A stretch of DNA of 64,000 nt from Phytoseiulus persimilis (Eukaryota; Arthropoda; Arachnida; Mesostigmata; Phytoseiidae). Each line of letters begins with the position of its first letter. Within the stretch, counting starts at the first letter, position 1. The notes under the pieces were generated by a model. It saw only the letters and a program-made list of their open reading frames with translations. It did not search any database and was not told the origin of the DNA. This document shows, piece by piece, positions 41,001 to 51,177 of this stretch. The stretch spans positions 51,460,001 to 51,524,000 of the forward strand of contig CM075101.1 in the NCBI GenBank assembly GCA_037576195.1. Reading direction: 5' to 3'. Position numbers and translations under genes: made by a program.

Positions 41001-43544
41001 TTAGAAGCCACTCTGACAATCAAGAAGAAGAAATCGTTCGCTGAGGAAACACCGAAGACCGTTGAGGAGAAGCCGTTAGAAGCCACTCTGACAATCAAGA
41101 AGAAGAAATCGTTCGCTGAGGAAACACCGAAGATCGTGGAGGAGAAGCCGTTAGAAGCCACTCTGACAATCAAGAAGAGGAAATCGTTCGCTGAGGACAC
41201 ACCGAAGATCGTGGAGGAGAAGCCGTTAGAAGCCACTCTGACAATCAAAAAGAAGGAATCGCTCGCTGAGGAAACACCGAAGACCGTTGAGGAAAAGCCG
41301 TTAGAAGCCACTCTGACAATCAAGAAGAAGAAATCGTTCGCTGAGGAAACACCGAAGATCGTGGAGGAGAAGCCGTTAGAAGCCACTCTGACAATCAAAA
41401 AGAAGGAATCGCTCGCTGAGGAAACACCGAAGACCGTTGAGGAAAAGCCGTTAGAAGCCACTCTGACAATCAAGAAGAAGAAATCGTTCGCTGAGGAAGC
41501 CCCGAAGATCGTTGAGGAGAAGCCGTTAGAAGCCACTCTGACAATCAAAAAGAAGAAATCGCTCGCTGAGGAAACACCGGTACTGGTCGAGGAGAAGCCG
41601 GCTGAAGCGAAGCTCACCATCAGAAAGAAATCCATTCCAGAAGAGGACGGAGTAACGCAGAAAATCACGCTTAAACCGAAGAAGAAATCTGTGTCCGAGG
41701 AAACGAAGAAGCTGACGGAAGATATCGAGGCTACCGAGGACGTCACAGTAGCAATCGAACAACGGTCGAAAACGGAGTCGCCGACCATCGCACTCGATGC
41801 GAAAGCCACTGAAGTTACCGTTGTTCAGCCGAAGATTCAGGAAGTCGAAGTTGAGAGTGGCGTCAAGCTGGAAAAAGTATCTCTGACGGAAGAAGTTCCC
41901 CAGGAAGCCGCTCTCAGCATCAAAAGAAAGAATCCATTCCGACAGTGGAAGGAGATGTCTCAATAGCGATCAAGCTCAAACCAAAACCCAAACCCGTTGA
42001 AGAGAAGCTGGACAAACCGATCGACGTCGTCGAGGATATCACTGTCTCCATAAAGAGAGAGCCTGAAGTCGCTCCGACTGTAGATGTTGAAGCTGTAGGG
42101 ACCGAAATAACGATAAGTCAACCAAAACCTGAGAGTCTCGGCGTTGAAGAAACGGTCTTCAAGCGAGAGGTCGTAGAAATCGCAGAAGAAGCGGGACAAC
42201 AAGCCGTGCTCACATTGAAAAAGAAACTGTCGATATCTGAGGAACGGGCTCAAATCTCCGAGGCTAAACCGCTCGAAGCCACGATCGGATTGAAGAAGAA
42301 GCCCAAAGGCGAAGAGGAAGCCACGACTCGAGTCACGCTCAAGCCGAAGAGGAAATCTGTCAGCGAAGAGACCAATAAACCCGAACAAGAGGACGTCACA
42401 CAGGATGTTTCGATCAAACTCAAAAAGGAGCCAAAACCCACTCAGCCTGTGGAGGTTGAATCGGCGGGCATTGAAATGACAGTCGTTCAGGAGAAATCTG
42501 ATAGCTATGCCAGGGAAGACGTCACGATCAGACAGGAGGTGAAACTTACGGAGGAGGTTGCGCACGAAGCCACCCTGACAGTGAGGAAGGTTGTGAAAGA
42601 AGAAACCGCAGCCACAGTTGAAAAAACTCCCGGCGAAGCCGTCCTGAGGGTGAAGAAAACGAAGAAATCGATCTCAGAAGAGTCGGCTAAGGTCACCGAA
42701 GAGAAGCCGAAAGAAGCCTCGCTCATTGTCAAGAAGAAGAAATCTGTCAGCGAAGAAACACCGAAGGTGGCCGAGGCTGAGCCAACGGACGCAGCTGTGA
42801 CACCCAAGAAAAAGATATCCATCAGTGAAGAGACGCCAATCGTCACGGAAGAGAAGCCGCTCGAAGCGACATTGAAGATTAAGAAGAAGAAATCTCTCGC
42901 TGAGGAGTCCGTTCAGATCACCGAAGAGAAACCTGTCAGCGCCGAAGTGAGCCTCAAGAAGAAAATACGACCCAAAGTGACACAAGAAACCCAGGAGGAG
43001 TTTACGGCTGTCATCGTGAAAAAGGAGGAAGTCGAAGCGGAGCTGGTGCTGGAGCAGGACCAGTTCACTTCGGAAGACATTGACATTGAAGTCACTCTGG
43101 AGTCCGCGCCTCAAGAACCCGTCCAAGAAGTTTCGGACGAGAACGAGCTTTCACTCATCAAGCAACCCGATCAGCAAGCGAAGAGAGCCCCGCCCAAAGT
43201 TATCAGAAAACTCCCTGAAGGACCTGTCGTTCGAAAATATCGCCGAAGGCCAGACACGATCCACGAGGAGGGTGAAGTTCACAGCGAGGAGGAGTTCAGC
43301 GGACCAGAGGACGACGAAGGCGAAGAGTTCGAAAGCGAGGACACTTGCGTGGTGCCCATGAAACGGTCCGGAAAGAAGAAGAAGCAGCAGCAGCCGGAAG
43401 ATGAGGAAGTCATCGAGCTGGCAATCGACGAAACAACGATCGATGACGATGCAGATATCGTCAATGTTCAATTGCAAGTGAAAAAGCCAGGCTCTGAAGA
43501 AACTCAGGCGCTCGAAGTTGTTATGAAGAAGCCCAAGCCCGAAG
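26001..43544 (+). CDS. sls: Titin/Sallimus homologue, exon D (giant PEVK exon with six apparent frameshifts)
   Basis: This 17,544-bp stretch reads as one exon of about 5,848 codons. It starts with the VPELEWEIEQVIEK-type module shared with exon C. A Glu-rich region follows, then from about 26,600 to 38,200 an array of a degenerate repeat of about 35 residues (pattern ExxxVxExVxxxKEx, a Pro-containing spacer, Ala, then a hydrophobic strand), on the order of 100 copies. From about 38,290 it changes to repeats with KKKKSxPKEEE, ITLKPKRKSV and VEVES boxes, including ten copies of a 25-codon unit. The frame shifts at about 36,667 (-1), 36,922 (+1), 37,459 (-1), 38,183 (+1), 38,207 (+1) and 41,930 (-1). 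The repeat-consistent reading continues across every shift and the net change is zero, so entry and exit phases still match (phase 1 at both ends). I see no credible introns at these points. Sequencing error is the simplest explanation; real lesions cannot be excluded. Confidence 0.78.
40840..41595 (+). repeat. 75-bp (25-codon) coding tandem repeat, ten copies
   Basis: Ten consecutive in-frame copies of a 25-residue unit begin EEKPLEATLTIKKKKS and end FAEETPKIV, with few substitutions. An eleventh, divergent copy (EEKPAEAKLTI) follows. The copies differ at fixed positions (Lys/Glu, Phe/Leu, Ile/Thr), and pairs of adjacent units recur together, so multi-unit duplication has occurred. The tract lies within exon D. 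Confidence 0.95.
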
Positions 43545-43765
43545 GTAAATATGTCAATGTTGTCCATCTGTCCGCTTCGATGTCAACGCCGCTTCTGTGT
43601 ACGTCTCTTGCGAAACGTGTTGCATGGCTTTTGTTCGTTCGCTGCATGCACTACATTGCAGGCTGCTTAGGTACTCTTTGCGATTAACAGCAGATCAAAG
43701 GTAAGCCGCTACCCGCATGGCCCGCCTCGGCCAACACGGAACTAAACGGACTCGACCTCTTGTAG
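43545..43765 (+). other. Intron D/E (221 bp, phase 1)
   Basis: The donor is GAAG|GTAAAT and the acceptor is CCTCTTGTAG ending at 43765. The split codon g|aa gives Glu, followed by APEATIRIKKK. Unspliced reading runs into a stop at 43685-43687. Confidence 0.8.
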
Positions 43766-45198
43766 AAGCGCCAGAAGCAACGATTCGTATCAAGAAGAAA
43801 CAACAGATCAAGCCGGTCGTTGCGGAAGACGAGGTTGTAGATGTGAAGATTGTGAAGAAACCAGAGAAACAGCAAGAAGCCCCTGGAGAAACAACTGAGG
43901 AACATATCAAGCTGCAACCCAAGCCCAAACCCGAGCTCGTTGCACCGGACGAAGCCGCGGCCGAGCTCAAGATCGAAAAGCCGGTCGAGGAAGAGAAAGA
44001 AACTCCCGCTGTGGCTTTGAAGATCAAGAAAACTCAGAAAGTTGACGAAGCCCCCGAGACTAGCGAAGTCAAGGTCACTTTGAAGAAAGGGGCAAAACCA
44101 GTCGATACCACTGATGAAGTTGCCGAGGAAGTTTCCCTCCTCATCAAAGAGGAGAAACCTCAAGTCACACAAGATGAGCGAGTTGAACTCAAGATCCGAA
44201 AACCTGTTGTGACCGAGGAGAAACCTCAAGAGGTGACTCTGAAGAGACGCAAGTCATCGGCGAAACCTGTTCCAGCGGTCGATGAAACCGCTGAGGCCTC
44301 TTTCAAGATCGAAACGAAGCCTGAAGCTGAAGTGACGCTGCCCGAAGAAACAGAAGAGGTCTCCGTCACTGTTGGACGCAAACCAGCCGAGAAACCGGTC
44401 GAAGTGACCTCAGAGGAAGAAGTTGTTACCTTGCCGAGAACGCAGGAGCCGAAGCCAGTCGAAGAACACGCTGCTGACGAAATAACCATCAAGCGGCCAG
44501 TGGTGATCGAAGAAGAGGAGGAGAAGGAAGTAACGATCGGCAAGAAGAAACGCCAACCTTCTGAAGATGAGGTGAAGTTCGAGCTGAAGAGAAAACCAGA
44601 GGACAAACCGGAAGAAGTCACTGTTGAATTGGAGGGGAAGAAGAAGCCGAGCAAAGTCACCGAAGAGCAGGCAGAGGAACTGACTATCAAGAAAGAGGTT
44701 GAAGTTATTCGAGAACACGTTGTTGAAGTGGACGAAGATGTGATCATCGTTGAGAAACAGGGCGAGGTCTACGTGGAGCAGTTGATCACGTCCGATGAGC
44801 GCACCGTCAGCATCAGGAAGAAGCCGCAACCCGCTCCGAATCTAGAGGCGGAAGCTGAAACGAAGCTTCAGCTGAAGCCGAAATCTAAGCCAGAGCCCGA
44901 ATCCACGGACACCGCTGCGACAGTTGAAATTCCATACGAGTCCGCTCCTGTGGAAGAAGTTGTTGAGGATGCTGCCGAGCTCACCATCAAGAAGGAGTTC
45001 ATCATCAGGGAGGAAGTCGAAGAGAAAGTTTCGTTGAAGCGCAAGAAGAAAGCTTCTATCTCTGTTGAAACTGTCACGGTAGAAGAAATCCAGCCTGCGC
45101 CTGCGGCCTCATTCAGCATGGTCGTGAAACCCGACAAACCGAAACCGCAACCGCAGCCCGAAAGCGCTGAGGAATCGATTGTCCTGACCGCCAAATCG
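43766..45198 (+). CDS. sls: Titin/Sallimus homologue, exon E (end of elastic region)
   Basis: This 1,433-bp exon encodes about 478 residues. It continues the Lys/Glu/Val/Pro-rich repeats of exon D, with KIKKTQK-, LKRRKSS- and ELTIKKE-like boxes separated by acidic stretches such as VEEVVEDAAEL. No folded domain is visible. The acceptor ends at 43765 (phase 1). I place the 3' end at AAATCG|GTAAGT, a near-perfect donor in phase 0. The frame stays open through the next 114 bases, so an unspliced form would remain translatable. The region leads into the SH3-containing exon, which fits the order of the fly Sallimus C-terminal part (PEVK, then SH3, then Ig/Fn3) as I know it. Confidence 0.8.
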
Positions 45199-45312
45199 GT
45201 AAGTCGCAAACACATTATCTGTGGCTACATCTCCCCTCCCGAGAAACGGGGTCATTTTGACGAATACATTCATGATCCTACGAACAGTCGGGTTTATTGT
45301 GTCTCATTCCAG
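45199..45312 (+). other. Short intron E/F (114 bp, phase 0, stop-free)
   Basis: The donor GTAAGT at 45199 and the acceptor CTCATTCCAG ending at 45312 are strong. The length is an exact multiple of three and there is no in-frame stop. The encoded 38 residues contain Cys, Tyr, His and Gly, unlike the flanking PEVK composition, which supports removal. Retention would insert them in frame. Confidence 0.7.
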
Positions 45313-46006
45313 ACTCCAAAACCAGTCGTGACTCAGGAGGACGAAACTGCGGAGACCGAGATCGTGTTGAAGAGGGAAGAGCCGTTGCCGATCACTGAGG
45401 AAGCGGCCGATGAGATAACCGTGAAGAAAGTCGTGCTGGTCGATAGCGAAGAGGAGGCTCAAAAGTTCGCCTTGAAGAAAAAGAAGACAACTCGAGCTCC
45501 AGAGGCCGAGTTCAAGCTCCGCAAGGAGCCCGAACACGAGGACCAGCCGCAGGACACTGAAGGGTCGTTCGAGATGAAGGTCAAACCCAAGGTGAAATCG
45601 ACAGAGCAAGTCGAAACCACGTTCGAAGTCGGGGAAGCCTCAATCGAGATCATCGAACGCACAGTGGAAAAGCGATTCGAGCAACGTTTCGAAGAAGATT
45701 CCGATGAAATGAAAGTCGTTATCAGAGAGGCAACCACCGAAGAGGAGTCGGAAGAGATCATCGAAGAATTCCACTTCATCGCGACCACGACTTACATCTC
45801 TGAGAGCCCTGATGGTTTGACAATTGTTGAAGGAGAGAGAGTTCGTGTGATCGAGAAAATTTCCCACGATCATTGGCTCGTCAGGAAAGTCATCACCAAA
45901 GAATCGGGACTCGTACCCCCCGACATACTGAAAGAAGCAGAGCAGTACAGCCAGTACCTCCACGAGGTTCTCGGCGATAAGATCCAACGGCTGCCCGTAT
46001 ACGGAA
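45313..46006 (+). CDS. sls: Titin/Sallimus homologue, exon F (SH3 domain)
   Basis: The first half continues Lys/Glu-rich sequence (IVLKREEPL, KFALKKKKTT). An acidic stretch follows, then an SH3 domain at about 45,770-45,930. The domain shows the expected order: a hydrophobic strand with TTYISES in the RT-loop region, the (V/I)xEGERVRVIEK strand, HDHWLV containing the conserved Trp, and ESGLVPPDIL containing the conserved Gly and Pro. A helical segment (EAEQYSQYLHEVLGDK) follows. A single SH3 between PEVK and Ig domains is characteristic of insect Sallimus and is the strongest single clue to gene identity. SH3 domains bind proline-rich ligands; the partner here is unknown. The 3' end is GGAA|GTAAGT at 46007 (phase 1). 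Confidence 0.85.
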
Positions 46007-46094
46007 GTAAGTGCATGCCAGACAAGAAATCCATGATTCGGAGAGATTCGTGCCTGTTTTCAGAGGATTCAGCAACTTTTTCGTTCTTTCTCAG
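46007..46094 (+). other. Intron F/G (88 bp, phase 1)
   Basis: The donor is GTAAGT and the acceptor is TTCTTTCTCAG ending at 46094. The split codon a|ga gives Arg, followed by VRDGDEPTAPRF and the first Ig domain. Confidence 0.8.
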
Positions 46095-47081
46095 GAGTGC
46101 GTGATGGAGACGAGCCAACGGCGCCGCGTTTCATCAAGCCTCTCCAGCCTGTGGTGGTCGTTGATGGCCAGCCTGTTACGATGCTCGCTCAGGTGACCGG
46201 AAACCCCAGACCGACGATCACGTGGTTCAAGCAGACACAGATCCTCAAGAACACCGAAGAATTCACCATCTATTACGACGAGTCCAACGTCACGACTCTG
46301 TACATCAGAGAATCGTTCCCTGAAGATTCGGGAACCTACACTGTGGTGGCCAAGAATCTGGCCGGTTTCACATCTTGCTCGGCTGAGCTGACGGTCGAGG
46401 CTCCGTTCTCCGACCACGGGACGGACTCCGCGCCAACCTCCCGTTTCACGCTGTCACGGACCCCGTCGGTGGTTTCGATGTTCGACGCGATCCCGCCCAT
46501 CTTTGCCCATGCGCCTGAAAACCGCGTGGTCGAGGAAGGTGACGAGCTCACGATCGTCTGTGTTGTTTCCGCCGCTCCTGAACCGAACGTCACTCTGTGC
46601 AGGAATGGTCGGCCGGTGAAGCTCGACAAACGCATCACGCAGGAGGTCGAACAGGTCGACGATATGTTCCGAATAGTGATCAAGATCAAGGAAACCGTTG
46701 TAGACGACAGCGACAGTTACGACCTCGTGGCGCAAAACAGCGAGGGAACCGTGCACGCTCGATTCACTCTGACGATCCAACAGAAGCCGAAGGACACGGA
46801 TGAGGAGCCCAAGTTCACGCAGACCTTCCCAGACCAGGTTATCATGGAGGGGGACACTTTGAGGCTCGTCGTGAAGCTTACGGGCAAGCCTTCGCCCACC
46901 GTCAAATGGTACTGCGATGAAACGATCATCAGAGAGACCAGGACCACGAAGATCACCGAGGAGAACGGTGTGTTCACTCTAGAGATCAAGAAGAGCACAC
47001 AGAACCAGAGTGGCGTGTACAAAGTGGTTGCGAAGAACACGTACGGAACTGCGACGTCATCAGCGAAAATCATCATCCAGA
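46095..47081 (+). CDS. sls: Titin/Sallimus homologue, exon G (Ig1-Ig3)
   Basis: Three I-set Ig domains are visible. Ig1 (about 46,118-46,400) begins APRFIKPLQPV, has the core Trp in TITWFKQ, and has Ala and Val where the disulfide cysteines usually sit. After a linker of about 30 residues, Ig2 (about 46,492-46,788) has one core Cys (TIVCVV) but Leu in place of the core Trp (NVTLCRNG). Ig3 (about 46,806-47,080) has KWYCDE and GVYKVVAKN, again without the canonical Cys pair. Loss of the buried disulfide is common in intracellular muscle Ig domains. The role inferred from the family is anchoring to the thick filament or sarcomeric partners. The exon is flanked by phase-1 introns, the usual arrangement for shuffled Ig modules. 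Confidence 0.9.
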
Positions 47082-47206
47082 GTGAGTTTTGCTTTCATAA
47101 CACATATTTGACGCAAAACGTGGAAGTTTGTGGGTATCGTGCTCATGGGATTCTCTCGGGTCGATTACGTTGACTTGCGAGTATTTATCGTTGTTCCTCA
47201 TTCCAG
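47082..47206 (+). other. Intron G/H (125 bp, phase 1)
   Basis: The donor is CAGA|GTGAGT and the acceptor is CCTCATTCCAG ending at 47206. The split codon a|aa gives Lys, followed by RTITFVEKIQD. Confidence 0.82.
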
Positions 47207-47740
47207 AACGTACAATAACCTTCGTGGAGAAGATTCAAGACGTCGAAGTGTCCGAGGACACGGTAGCTATGTTCGTTTGCAAGATCAGCGACGAAAGTGC
47301 CGAAGTCACTTGGCACAAAGACGGCGAGAAGATCGTGGAATCGGAGAAGTACACCTTCATCAAGGAGAACGCCTACCGAAAACTCGTCATTAACGAAACC
47401 ACGGTCCGGGACGATGGAGAATACACGGTGGTACTCGGGGAGCAGGAGTGCACCGCCGATCTCGTGGTAACAGAGCTGCCACCCCGGATCGTTTCGAAAA
47501 TGTCCGACATGACTGTAGCTGAGAACGAAGAAGCTTGGTTCCAAGTCGAGCTCACAAAGGGAGACGCTTGGGTTCGTTGGTACAAGAGCGGGAAAGAGAT
47601 CAAGTTCACAGAGAGCACCTTGGTCACTATCGATGGCAAGCGACAACGCCTTGTCATCAAAAAAGCCACCTACGACGACGCCGGTGTTTACACCTGTGCC
47701 GTTGGAGATCAGAGCTGCAAGGCTCGCCTGAAAGTTGAAC
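47207..47740 (+). CDS. sls: Titin/Sallimus homologue, exon H (Ig4-Ig5)
   Basis: Two Ig domains are present. Ig4 (about 47,210-47,480) contains MFVCKISD, EVTWHKDGEKI and DDGEYTVVLG. Ig5 (about 47,485-47,740) contains PPRIVSKMSD at its start, WVRWYKSGKEI and DDAGVYTCAVGDQ. The core Trp and the Tyr-corner D.G.Y motif are intact in both, with one of the two cysteines in each. These short-loop Ig domains joined with few linker residues resemble the tandem Ig arrays of muscle giants. The exon lies between 125-bp and 84-bp introns, both phase 1. Confidence 0.9.
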
Positions 47741-47824
47741 GTGAGTAGTCGCTCGACAACGCATTCAAGAGCACATCAACGATGATTCCGGTGGTTCCAT
47801 TCTCAATTTTTACGAATCTTACAG
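47741..47824 (+). other. Intron H/I (84 bp, phase 1)
   Basis: The donor is GAAC|GTGAGT and the acceptor is GAATCTTACAG ending at 47824. The split codon c|cg gives Pro, followed by PSVEFRARLPD. Unspliced reading meets a stop at 47746-47748. Confidence 0.82.
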
Positions 47825-49234
47825 CGCCTTCGGTGGAGTTCCGCGCACGGCTACCGGACACAACTTATGTTCCCGAGGACACCGATGCGGAGTTCACGGT
47901 GTCGCTCTCTTCGCCGGATGTTGAAGTGATCTGGATGCGGGATGGGAAGCCGATCCCCATGGATGAGCGGTTCCGTTTCGTGAAGGAGGGAGATTTCGTC
48001 CGGAAGCTCGTCGTGACCAACGTGGACAAGGACGACATCGCGGAATACACCTGCGTGGCCGGGAACGTCCGAACCACAACTAAACTCCAAGTCGAGGACG
48101 CACAAACCGAGTTCACTCTGAAACTGAGAGATCTCGTCGTTCGAGAGAGCGATACCGTTACTTTGCTGGTGGAAGTCAACCGCGAAACCATGGAAGTTCA
48201 CTGGAAGAAAGACGACGAAGACGTTTCACCTTCCGAAAAGATGATCATCACGACCGAAGGCAAAAACCGCAAACTGATAATCAAAGACGCTGCTGATAGC
48301 GATCAGGGCATCTACTCGTGCGTCGTGAAGGACAAGAAATGTTCTTCAACGGTCAAGGTGGAATGTCCGCCGAAGATCCGCACCGAGCAACGGATTTTCA
48401 CTGCGCGGAAAGGAGACAGACTCGAGCTCGATGTGCCGTACACGGCGATTCCGGATCCAGACATCCTCTGGACGCAGAACGGCAAGCTCATCGTGAGCTC
48501 GTCATCGGTGAAAGTGAGCAACGAGACGCAGACGACAACGCTGATCTTCCCTCAAATCGAGAAGTCTCAATTCGGAGTTTACCGACTTCGCCTCAAGAAC
48601 AAATGGGGAGAATGCAGTCAGGACTTCGTCGTCGTCGTGCTGGATCGACCCGAGCCGCCGCAAGAACCCAAGGCCTCCGACGTTGGCTCGGACTCGTTGA
48701 CGCTGAGCTGGAAGCCGCCGAAAAGCGATGGAGGTGCTCCAGTCACGGCTTACAGCGTCGAATTCCATGACCGCAACACCTCGAAGTGGATCCCGTACAA
48801 AACAAGGAAGCCAATCGCGGAAACTTTCGTCCGGATACAAGGTCTCAACGAAGGTCACGACTACACCTTCCAGGTTATCGCCGAAAACGATGTCGGGAAG
48901 AGCGAGCCATCGGAACAGAGCGAATACGTCGAAACTCGGGAAAAAGCCGGGGACGCCCCCGCGGTTCTCGAGCATCTGCCGAATGAGACTGCGTCGAAGC
49001 GTGGCGAAGATTGCGTCCTCTTGTGCAGGGTCTCGGGCGAGCCTCGGCCCGAAATCGAATGGACCAAGGATAACAAGCCCCTTAAAGTTACCTCGAAAAT
49101 GCAAGTCAAGTTCCAGGACCACGTGGCTCTGCTCACGATCACCGATGTCGTCGAACAGGATGCTGGATTGTACACATGTAAAGCCACGAACAAGTTTGGG
49201 GAAGCTCAAACCGCGGGAACGCTGGCGATCAGAG
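47825..49234 (+). CDS. sls: Titin/Sallimus homologue, exon I (Ig6-Ig8, Fn3-1, Ig9)
   Basis: Five domains run in order. Ig6 (about 47,830-48,100) has VIWMRDGKPI and AEYTCVAGN. Ig7 (about 48,106-48,360) has VHWKKDDEDV and GIYSCVVKD. Ig8 (about 48,364-48,640) has DILWTQNGKL and GVYRLRLKN. Fn3-1 (about 48,646-48,945) has LTLSWKPPKSDGG, ITAYSVEF-type strand residues and the YTFQVIAENDVGKS strand. Ig9 (about 48,955-49,230) keeps both cysteines (LLCRVSG, YTCKATN) and the Trp (IEWTKDN). In vertebrate titin, mixed Ig/Fn3 blocks bind myosin along the A-band, so the same role is inferred here. The donor is AGAG|GTGAGT at 49235, phase 1. Confidence 0.92.
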
Positions 49235-49320
49235 GTGAGTGTTCTCCGACTTTGTCGCTCTATTGTGAACGGATCGATCCATGGAATCTAAACCCCGTCG
49301 TTTCTCTGCTCCCCTTCCAG
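49235..49320 (+). other. Intron I/J (86 bp, phase 1)
   Basis: The donor is GTGAGT and the pyrimidine-rich acceptor GCTCCCCTTCCAG ends at 49320. The split codon g|aa gives Glu, followed by KPYAEFDANM. Confidence 0.83.
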
Positions 49321-50214
49321 AAAAACCTTACGCCGAGTTCGACGCGAATATGAAATCCGTCCGAGTAACAAAAGGCAAAGAGCACCTGATCGCGGTGAAG
49401 ATCTTCGGATTCCCTGCGCCTCAGAGTATTTGGTACAAGAATGGCAGTCCCCTCAAATCGGGCACGAAACTATTGATTTCGAGCACCGAGAAATCCTCAA
49501 CACTGATCGTGAAGAATCTGGTTCCCGACGACACGGGCGTTTACACGCTGAAACTCACCAACGCGGCCGGGGAAGCTTCGTATGACTTCAAACTCCGAAT
49601 CCTCGATCGGCCGGGACCGCCTGAGCCCCCGATCACCTTCAGCGACGTGAACCGGAGCTCAATAACAATCTGCTGGAACCCACCCACGGACAACGGGGGC
49701 TCGGACATTACGAAATACGTAATCGAGAGATGTGAAATCTCTTCCCAGATATTCGTAGAGATAGCGCAAACGGTCGCCGCTGCATTCCGATACGTCGATC
49801 AAAACGTCACGGAGAACTGTGAATACGTTTACCGTGTCTGTGCCGTGAACGTGAACGGCGCCAGCGAACCGGCGGAGTCGCAACCTGTGGTCGCCCGCGC
49901 ATCGTACGGCAAACCTTCAGCTCCACAAAAACCTATAACGGTCAGAGACGTCAAGGATACGTCGTTCACGTTGGGCTGGTGTCCGCCAGAAACGGATGGT
50001 GGATCGCCCATCATCGAGTACACGATCGAGAAGCGGGAAATCTCCAAGAAAGCTTGGCAGGCGGCAGGGAACACTGCACCGAACTGTTTCAGTATTTTGA
50101 TATCGAGCCTCAAGAAGGGCACAGCGTATCACTTCAGAATCAGCTGCAGGAACGAGTTTGGAGCGAGTCCACCATTGACCACCGACGAAGCAATCATCGC
50201 TGGTCACATGATAC
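49321..50214 (+). CDS. sls: Titin/Sallimus homologue, exon J (Ig10, Fn3-2, Fn3-3)
   Basis: Ig10 (about 49,327-49,610) begins PYAEFDANM and contains SIWYKNGSPL and DTGVYTLKLTN. Fn3-2 (about 49,613-49,908) begins RPGPPEPPITF and has ICWNPPTDNGG plus the YVYRVCAVNVNGAS strand. Fn3-3 (about 49,911-50,210) begins KPSAPQKPITV and has LGWCPPETDGG, IEYTIEKRE and the YHFRISCRNEFGAS strand. The conserved Trp-x-PP and DGG/NGG turns mark both as genuine Fn3 folds. The boundaries are phase 1. The position next to two further Fn3 domains matches the five-Fn3 C-terminal set known for fly Sallimus. Confidence 0.92.
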
Positions 50215-50371
50215 GTAAGTGCAACTCTCTCCTGCTCATCGAAGTGCTGCGGCTCCGTGCGCTTTCCGAAACTGCGCATAAACAGTGCAACTCTCAAGAC
50301 TATAGAATCACGTCCATATATCCAACGATGCTGCCCTGATGAATCTGAGTCGAAACGAACTTGAATTTCAG
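50215..50371 (+). other. Intron J/K (157 bp, phase 1)
   Basis: The donor is ATAC|GTAAGT and the acceptor is TTGAATTTCAG ending at 50371. The split codon c|ga gives Arg, followed by PPTAPEGPLEV. Confidence 0.83.
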
Positions 50372-51177
50372 GACCCCCGACCGCACCAGAAGGACCGCTC
50401 GAAGTGAGCAACGTCACCAACAAGACCTGCACGCTGTCGTGGCGTCCACCGAAAGACAACGGAGGAGCGGAATTGACGGCTTACGTCATCTGGAAGGAAG
50501 AACATTCTTCTTCTAGCTGGACGCGTGTGATGACCATCGACGCCAATCGTACCTCTTGTCTTGTCCAACATCTTAGCGACAAATTCACTTACATGTTCAG
50601 AGTTTGCGCAGAGAACATATCCGGCAGCTCTGATTATCTGGAGTCCCAGGAACTTGTGAAACTGAAAGCGGCAGCTGATCGCCCGACTCCGCCCACGGCC
50701 CCGTTAGAGTTCTGTGTGACTGGACCGACGTCGATGGACATCGAATGGGGCCGTCCCGAATCGGACGGAGGTTCCCCGCTGACGGGATACATTGTGGCCA
50801 TCAAGGACATTCGCAGACGCATGTGGATGGAAGTTGCTCAGGTGGACGCGGAAACTCACCGACTCCACGTGAAGGAGTTGCAGGAGTCTCGCGAATATCT
50901 TGTGAGAGTGTTCGCTCGCAACGAAATCGGGCTCAGCGACCCACTCGAAATGGATGAGTCCGTGAAAATCACCCGTCCTGAAGGCTTCACAGGTGACGAG
51001 CAACAAGGAGATGACAAGACACCGTCTGCTAGTTTCACAACGGAGACCTCGAGCTCTTGGATCCGTGATCACAACGTGGAGCCACTGCTACGCTCCTACA
51101 CGAAACACAAGTTGAAGCAACGACACGAATATTTCTTCAAACTGTCTCATTATTCTGACGATTTATTCAGGGAGTGA
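50372..51177 (+). CDS. sls: Titin/Sallimus homologue, terminal exon K (Fn3-4, Fn3-5, C-terminal tail)
   Basis: Fn3-4 (about 50,374-50,680) has LSWRPPKDNGG, YVIWKEEH and YMFRVCAENISGSS. Fn3-5 (about 50,687-50,980) has IEWGRPESDGGSPLTGY and YLVRVFARNEIGLS. A tail of about 60 residues follows, acidic then Ser/Thr-rich, then SSSWIRDHNVEP and a basic Lys/Arg/His stretch, ending at TGA 51,175-51,177. No kinase domain follows, in line with Sallimus and unlike projectin, twitchin or vertebrate titin. The last few codons resemble a polypyrimidine tract and acceptor (TGACGATTTATTCAG just before GGAGTGA), so the true C-terminus may be slightly different if another short intron lies here. I could not find a convincing donor. 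Confidence 0.85.

Noticed and set aside
36660-41935. Programmed ribosomal frameshifting in exon D
   Set aside because: Six shifts in both directions without a common slippery site and structure are far more likely to be errors or lesions.
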